Below are positions 43,007-47,763 of a stretch of DNA of 47,763 nt, one piece after another (position 1 is the stretch's first letter; the number at the start of each line of letters is the position of its first letter). The DNA comes from CAYJPA01 sp964371945 (GTDB lineage Bacteria > Chloroflexota > Chloroflexia > Thermomicrobiales > UBA6265): contig CAYJPA010000044.1 in assembly GCA_964371945.1 (NCBI GenBank), positions 1 to 47,763 of the forward strand, written 5' to 3'. The position numbers and the translations under genes were made by a program. The notes under the pieces were generated by a model. It was not told the origin of the DNA. It did no database searches and worked only from the letters and a program-made list of their open reading frames with translations.

Positions 43007-44590
43007 GTGCCGTACGCGAAATCCGCCGACACCGCTCGCATCTGGGCCACCGAACGAGCGATCAAACTCTTCGCCATCTTCGCGGGTGATCTTTTGACCG
43101 CGGATGTCAAAACGTTGACCGCGCAGGCGGTTGGTCCCCGGCAGGATGGCGCGAGATTCGCGGTGATCGTGCCTGAAGGAGGTCAACCGACCCCGGATGA
43201 ACGATTGCTTGCCGACATCTTTGTCGAAAGCAAGCCCGCTCCGAGCCCGTTTGGACTCTTCCTTGCCCTGGAAGCGTTCGATCTCCCAGATACCCGTGAG
43301 CTCGGGGTCATCGGAGGTTCCGTGGAAACGCTCGACGCCGGACATCGCGCCGGTGCGGGCGCGATCATCGGGATCGCCGGAATCGCGATCTCAGCCCGGA
43401 GGCATCTTGTTCTTGGTCAGCCCGATGTGATCGTCGCGGCGGACGAGCTCCCGATACTCGACCGGGTTCTATATGCCAGTCACAGGGCCAACCGGCAACG
43501 GCTCGTGCTCTCACCGGACGCCGCGATCCTGACCGATAAAGTGCTCCGCGCGTTCAACGGACCCGGCATTTCTCGCTTTGATCCCGCTCTCGCCAAACTG
43601 CGCGATAGCGTCAGGCATAAGCTCGTGCAGGTAGCCGGTGTGACCCCGGATTGGGCGCTCGGTTTGATGAGCGGCAGCACAACGGTCGCGATCGAAGCTC
43701 TTCTTAACGGCGCGATTCGCCCGGGACGGAACGTGCTGGTCTGCAAGAACGGGCAAGGTGGAACAGCGATCGAAGCGGTCGCTCGCCGCCTCGGATTGGG
43801 AACCGCGGTCGTCGAGGCTCCGATTCTTGAGCCGATCTCATCTCGAGACGTCGCGGCGGCCCTCCACGCCAATCCAGACATCGACCTCGTGGTCGTCGTT
43901 CACCACGAAACGTCCACCGGCCTGCTCAATCCGGTTGCCGCGATCGCCGCTGAGGCCAAATCGCGAGACGTCTTGGTCGCGATTGATGCCCGCGCTTCGC
44001 TCGGCGCCGAAGAGCTTGGCCTGCAAGGCACGGGGATCGATTTCGTTGTATCGACCTCTGGGCTTTGCCTCCACGGCTCGCCGGGGATTGCCCTGATGCT
44101 GATCTCTCCACGCGGTCAGCAGCGAATTGGCCAGGTACCACCGAAATCGGTATCGCTCGATCTCAGGCGGCACTTGCTTTCAAGTGGCGCTGCTGACGCA
44201 CCGTTGTCACCGTCAATTCCGGCACTTTACGCGTTCGAGGCTGCGCTGGACGAGCTGCTCGATGAAGGTGCGTCGTTCCGCCGTGCCTTTTACCAAGGGC
44301 GGATGGAATCGCTCGACCGGGCGCTGGCTCGGCTTGGCCTGGAGCCACGAGTGGCCGCCGAGCATCGATCCCGGTCGGTGCGCTGCCTCCCGCTCCCACC
44401 CGGCATGAGCTACGAGATGCTTCACGATTTGCTCAAATCTCGAGGCTACGTGGTCGGCCCAGGAATTGATGACACACACTTCGTGGTCGGCGTGTTCGGG
44501 GCGATCACCATCGAAGCGCTGCAGGGTTTCACGACAATGCTCGAGCGTGCGATCAGTCACTTTTCCACGGCGGAAGCAGCGCGGCCATGA
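43007..44590 (+). CDS. PhnX-like/PhnW-like pseudo-enzyme fusion
   Basis: Protein of 527 residues with two parts. Residues 1-130 resemble the cap and C-terminal half of phosphonoacetaldehyde hydrolase (HAD): LFAIFAGDLLTADVKTL, then ESKPAPSPFGLFLALEAF and IGGSVETLDAGHRAGAG. The usual GDTxxD metal site is GGSVET, and the nucleophile DxxGT region is absent. Residues 165-520 follow 2-aminoethylphosphonate:pyruvate aminotransferase, including HHETSTGLLNPV and the PLP-N1 Asp327 (AIDARASLG). The Schiff-base position, SANKC in PhnW, is STSGLC, so the lysine is Leu353. Both active sites seem lost. It starts at GTG after GGAG, and its stop overlaps the HAD gene as ATGA. A regulatory or binding role is likely but unknown. 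Confidence 0.75.
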   Translation: MPYAKSADTARIWATERAIKLFAIFAGDLLTADVKTLTAQAVGPRQDGARFAVIVPEGGQPTPDERLLADIFVESKPAPSPFGLFLALEAFDLPDTRELGVIGGSVETLDAGHRAGAGAIIGIAGIAISARRHLVLGQPDVIVAADELPILDRVLYASHRANRQRLVLSPDAAILTDKVLRAFNGPGISRFDPALAKLRDSVRHKLVQVAGVTPDWALGLMSGSTTVAIEALLNGAIRPGRNVLVCKNGQGGTAIEAVARRLGLGTAVVEAPILEPISSRDVAAALHANPDIDLVVVVHHETSTGLLNPVAAIAAEAKSRDVLVAIDARASLGAEELGLQGTGIDFVVSTSGLCLHGSPGIALMLISPRGQQRIGQVPPKSVSLDLRRHLLSSGAADAPLSPSIPALYAFEAALDELLDEGASFRRAFYQGRMESLDRALARLGLEPRVAAEHRSRSVRCLPLPPGMSYEMLHDLLKSRGYVVGPGIDDTHFVVGVFGAITIEALQGFTTMLERAISHFSTAEAARP

Positions 44591-45276
44591 CCAGGAAGTG
44601 CTCGCTCCTGATCGACGCTGACGACACGCTCTGGGCGAACAACATCCATTTTGAGCGGGCGATCGACGAGTTCATCGATTTCCTCGATCACTCGACGCTA
44701 ACCCGCGCCGAAGCACGAGCCGCGCTCGACGAGATCGAACGCGCGAACATCGCGATCCACGGGTACGGGGCGCGCGGTTTCGCGAAATCGCTCCGGCAAT
44801 GCTACGAGCACCTGGTTGAACGAGACCTCGACGAGGACGAGATCAGGCATGTCATGCGATTCGGCGAACGGATCCTCGAGCAGGAGATCAACATCATCGA
44901 TGGCGTTCCAGAGACACTGATCCAGCTCACGACCCGGCACGATCTCGTGATGTACACCAAGGGTCATCACGAAGAGCAGAAGCTGAAGATCGAACGTTCA
45001 GGTCTCGGTCACCATTTCATTCACCACGAGGTTGTGTCCGAGAAGCACGAGTCTGGCTATCGAGAACTGGTCCAGCGTCTCGGATTCGATCCCGATAACA
45101 CGTGGATGGTGGGCAACTCACCCAAATCGGACATCAATCCCGCACTCGCCGCCGGTCTCGGCGCCGTCCTTATTCCCCACGACGATACCTGGCATCTCGA
45201 GCACGACACAGTCGATCATGCCGGGGATCGGTTGATCGTGCTCGAACGCTTCGCCCATCTCCTGAACTACTTCTAG
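44587..45276 (+). CDS. HAD-superfamily hydrolase
   Basis: Soluble phosphatase of 229 residues with an all-helical cap. HAD motif I is LLIDADDTLW (nucleophile Asp10, acid/base Asp12), motif II the Thr in VMYTKG, motif III the Lys in SEKHESGY and motif IV VGNSPKSDINPALAAG (Asp). All catalytic residues are in place. It is translationally coupled (ATGA) to the preceding pseudo-enzyme fusion, so the two probably act together: an intact HAD alongside a degenerate one suggests a catalytic-plus-regulatory pairing. The substrate is likely a small phosphate ester; not predictable. Confidence 0.9.
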   Translation: MTRKCSLLIDADDTLWANNIHFERAIDEFIDFLDHSTLTRAEARAALDEIERANIAIHGYGARGFAKSLRQCYEHLVERDLDEDEIRHVMRFGERILEQEINIIDGVPETLIQLTTRHDLVMYTKGHHEEQKLKIERSGLGHHFIHHEVVSEKHESGYRELVQRLGFDPDNTWMVGNSPKSDINPALAAGLGAVLIPHDDTWHLEHDTVDHAGDRLIVLERFAHLLNYF

Positions 45277-45320
45277 CCCGAAAGCCGTTCGGACACCCCC
45301 CGGTCGAGGTGCATAGACCA

Positions 45321-46199
45321 ATGATTGATGAAGTGGTTCCGAGATCAGGCGGTGGATCTCTGCGCTTGCTCTTCCCGCAGTGGCAGGGCGGAGGCAATCA
45401 GCCCGTCTATCGTCTCGGCGCGAATCTCCTGCACTGGCTCGCGCCCGAATCCACGATGCCAGTTGTCACCGTTCCCATCGAAATCTCCGGCGACCATGGA
45501 ATCGAACAGGGCATCTTTGCCCGGCAGACAGTCTTGAGCCAGGGGCGCGCCGCCAGAACCCTGCTCAATCAACATCAGCCTGATCGAGTAGTGATACTGG
45601 GCGGCGACTGTAGCGTCGATTTCGCGCCATTCGCTTACCTGAACGAGCGATATGAAGGGAAACTCGCCTTCATTTGGCTGGACGCGCATCCCGACATGGT
45701 CGTGCCCGACGGCGTTCATCCGAACTTTCACGCAATGGTCCTGAGTGCGCTGCTCGGCTACGGAGACCCGGAGTTCGTGGCGGAAGTCGGCCTTCCAGTC
45801 GCTCCCGAACAGGTGATGTTTGCCGGTCTTAGAGCGGAGACCGAGTTCAAAACCGAACTGGAAGACGCCCACGGATTCTCGATCCCGACCACGACCGTCG
45901 ACCAAATCCGGCTCGGCAGCAAACCGGTGCTCGACTGGCTCTATGCAATCGACGCAAAGCGCATCGCGGTCCATTTCGATCTCGATGTGCTGGATATCAA
46001 CCAGTTCAGGTCGACGGCAGGTCCGGAGCCGGATGGACTTAGCCCCGACGAAGTCTTGCGGCTGCTCACGGATGTTGGGCGCGAGTTTGAGATCGTCGGG
46101 CTCGGCATTACCGAGTATATGCGACGGGAGGCTCTGCTCCTCTCACGGATGCTGAAAGGTCTTCCAATCGTTGGCGATCCCGCACAAGCTCGCACCTGA
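45321..46199 (+). CDS. Arginase-family protein, divergent
   Basis: Arginase/agmatinase fold protein of 292 residues. The frame extends upstream over the HAD gene, but GAGGTG before the ATG at 45321 marks the start. Metal motifs are GGDCSVDFAPF (Cys instead of His at one ligand-like position of GGDHS), WLDAHPDMVV and HFDLDVLDINQF. The segment after the last motif (STAGPEPDGLSPDEVL) keeps the family rhythm but lacks the usual AFAPGTGTP. So it is likely an active metal enzyme with a changed substrate pocket. It is the second ureohydrolase-fold protein in the window and only distantly similar to that at 24.4 kb. It may be part of the transcription unit of the HAD gene, 44 bp upstream. Confidence 0.8.
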   Translation: MIDEVVPRSGGGSLRLLFPQWQGGGNQPVYRLGANLLHWLAPESTMPVVTVPIEISGDHGIEQGIFARQTVLSQGRAARTLLNQHQPDRVVILGGDCSVDFAPFAYLNERYEGKLAFIWLDAHPDMVVPDGVHPNFHAMVLSALLGYGDPEFVAEVGLPVAPEQVMFAGLRAETEFKTELEDAHGFSIPTTTVDQIRLGSKPVLDWLYAIDAKRIAVHFDLDVLDINQFRSTAGPEPDGLSPDEVLRLLTDVGREFEIVGLGITEYMRREALLLSRMLKGLPIVGDPAQART

Positions 46200-46369
46200 G
46201 ACCAAGGCGGCATCGACCGGCAGGCGGGGCGGACCTTGATTGCGCCGCGTATACTTCCATGTCGAAAACCGCCGGTTCGACGGGCAAATGCCTTGCGTCG
46301 AACGGCGATCCTGGACTCGTCGCGAAAACGTCCGGCGGGCCGATCATCACATAAGGAGTCAAGCCAGAG

Positions 46370-47763
46370 ATGGCAGAAGCTGTATCCCCCGCCCATCAAT
46401 TCGACCTCGTCGTCCTCGGTGGCGGCACCGGCGGCTATGTCGCCGCTATCCGCGCCAGGCAGCTCGGACTGAGCGTCGGAGTCGTCGAGGAGATCATCCT
46501 CGGCGGCACCTGTTTGCATCGGGGCTGCATTCCAACCAAGGCGTTTCTCAAGTCCGCTGATGTCTTCGACGAGGTCAAGCGCTCCGCCGAATTCGGCGTC
46601 AACATCGGAGGGGAGATCACATTCAGTTACGACCAGGCGTTGGCGCGGTCACAGAAGGTGGTCGACAGCCAGTACAAGGGCCTGCTCTATCTCTTTGAGA
46701 AGAAGCACAAAATCCCGGTCTTTATGGGACGCGGCCGCTTGCTGAACGCAACCACGGTCGGTGTGACCCCGAACGACGGCAGCGCGCCGTTTGCGGTCTC
46801 CGGCAAGAACATCATCATCGACACCGGTTCGCGGCCACGCCCGATCAAGGGCATCCCCTACGATGGCGTGCGGGTGATCAACTCCGACCACGCGGTGATC
46901 CTCGATCATCTTCCGAAGAGCTTCCTGGTTCGCGGCGGCGGTGCTACAGGGGTCGAATGGGCGTCCGCCTACCACCGGTACGGTTCGAAAGTGACGATCA
47001 TCGGCAACATCGTTCCGCAGGAAGATGCCGAGATTCAAGACGCGCTTACCCGTGCTTTCCAGCGCCAGAAAATGGATCTCGTGGTCGGTGCGCGTCCGAC
47101 CGCGGACGATATCGATGTCACCAAAGATGGCGTCACGATCCGCGTGAAAGATGCCAAGGGCAAAGAGCGCACCGTCGCGGCTGAAACGCTCCTGGTCGCG
47201 ATCGGACGGCAGGGGAACATCGAAGACATCGGGCTCGAAGCGGCCGGCGTCAAAACCGAGGCGGACATCATCGTCGTGGACGACATGATGCGCACCAGCG
47301 TCAACGGAATCTTCGCGATCGGCGATGTCAATGGCCGCCAGATGCTGGCGCATACGGCCATGCATCACGGCATCATCGCGGTCGAGCACATCCACGGGCT
47401 CAACCCATTCCCGCTCGACGAACTGAATTCGCCGTCATGCACCTACTGTGACCCCGAGATCGGAAGCGTCGGGCTGACCGAACAACAGGCGCGCAAAGAC
47501 GGCCGCAATGTCAAGGTCGGCAAGTTCCCGATGAAACCGAATGCGAAGGCCACGATCGAGGGACACACGGATGGATTCGCCAAGATGGTCGCCGACGCGG
47601 ACACCCAGGAGCTTCTGGGCGTCCACATCATCGGCGCGCACGCGACCGAGATGATCGCCGAAGCGGCGCTGGCCCGCCTGCTCGAAAGCACACCGTACGA
47701 GCTGGCGATCACGGTCCACCCGCACCCGACCGTCTCGGAAGTCATCGGCGAAGCAGCCCACGA
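46370..47763 (+). CDS. lpdA: Dihydrolipoyl dehydrogenase, truncated by window end
   Basis: E3 flavoprotein of 2-oxoacid dehydrogenase or glycine cleavage complexes; reoxidises dihydrolipoamide with NAD. At least 464 residues are present, with only a short C-terminal piece missing. FAD site DLVVLGGGTGGYVAAIRA; redox disulfide GGTCLHRGCIPTK (Cys pair four apart); NAD site FLVRGGGATGVEWASAY; second FAD contact GIFAIGDVNG; the catalytic His-Glu couple of the interface is HPHPTVSEV near the end. AAGGAG lies 11 bases before the ATG. The 170-bp gap upstream contains a TATACT box (46250-46255) without a good -35. Confidence 0.95.
   Translation, partial: MAEAVSPAHQFDLVVLGGGTGGYVAAIRARQLGLSVGVVEEIILGGTCLHRGCIPTKAFLKSADVFDEVKRSAEFGVNIGGEITFSYDQALARSQKVVDSQYKGLLYLFEKKHKIPVFMGRGRLLNATTVGVTPNDGSAPFAVSGKNIIIDTGSRPRPIKGIPYDGVRVINSDHAVILDHLPKSFLVRGGGATGVEWASAYHRYGSKVTIIGNIVPQEDAEIQDALTRAFQRQKMDLVVGARPTADDIDVTKDGVTIRVKDAKGKERTVAAETLLVAIGRQGNIEDIGLEAAGVKTEADIIVVDDMMRTSVNGIFAIGDVNGRQMLAHTAMHHGIIAVEHIHGLNPFPLDELNSPSCTYCDPEIGSVGLTEQQARKDGRNVKVGKFPMKPNAKATIEGHTDGFAKMVADADTQELLGVHIIGAHATEMIAEAALARLLESTPYELAITVHPHPTVSEVIGEAAH

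Noticed and set aside
45102..45320. N-terminal extension of the arginase-family gene
   Set aside because: The extension overlaps the HAD gene in another frame, is Arg/Ser-rich and precedes a good ribosome site at the ATG 45321.
46236..46255. TTGATT/TATACT as a promoter of lpdA
   Set aside because: The two boxes are only eight bases apart, too close for a sigma-70 type promoter.
1..47763. CRISPR arrays, tRNA and rRNA genes
   Set aside because: No regularly spaced identical repeats apart from the two-copy 58-bp sequence, and no cloverleaf or rRNA signature was noticed; a covariance scan was not possible.

Overview
This 47.8 kb, GC-rich window reads as ordinary bacterial chromosome with about 34 genes, a transposase at its left edge, and no rRNA, tRNA, prophage or CRISPR array that I could find. 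The gene set suggests a Chloroflexota bacterium of the Thermomicrobiales type: alpha2-type glycyl-tRNA synthetase, an rseP-ispG pair, MenA, orphan Ala/Thr/Pro-tailed substrate-binding proteins, a GfoI/dh-ThuA pair and a GT20 enzyme with a VDRAEPSKN loop. This placement is inferred from gene content; no phylogeny was run.

Layout. 1-5.6 kb (minus strand): IS481-like transposase, DUF3105 membrane protein, glycyl-tRNA synthetase, XerC/D recombinase and alanine dehydrogenase. 5.8-10.5 kb (plus): an orphan lipoprotein substrate-binding protein, the M50 protease RseP and IspG of the MEP isoprenoid pathway. 10.45-10.9 kb: a gene-free patch with a duplicated 58-bp sequence and GC-rich palindromes. 10.9-16.5 kb: an RraA-like protein, a complete three-gene NMT1/SsuABC-like ABC importer, MenA and a Tat-exported metallophosphoesterase. 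16.6-24.4 kb: a secreted VWA protein, a catabolic run (Gfo/Idh/MocA oxidoreductase, ThuA protein, covalent-flavin amine oxidase) and a double-domain M16 peptidase. A strong palindromic terminator separates the M16 gene from a convergent agmatinase-family gene.

25.7-32.3 kb is a single gene for a secreted protein of about 2,200 residues, made almost entirely of 23 Ig-like repeats of about 95 residues. To its right are release factor 3, a zinc-ribbon protein, a divergent GT20 glycosyltransferase, a second orphan substrate-binding protein and a Yip1-family membrane protein.

The right end holds the two most unusual loci. A cation/proton antiporter fused to a rhodanese domain has an in-frame TGA exactly where its conserved C-x-C-P motif should have the second cysteine, and the remainder of the rhodanese domain continues in frame for 46 codons. 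This is either selenocysteine or a very recent nonsense mutation. Next, a PhnX-like/PhnW-like fusion lacks both the HAD catalytic residues and the PLP-binding lysine, so it looks like a pseudo-enzyme; it is coupled by an ATGA overlap to an intact HAD phosphatase. An unusual arginase-family protein and a dihydrolipoyl dehydrogenase cut by the window edge finish the window.
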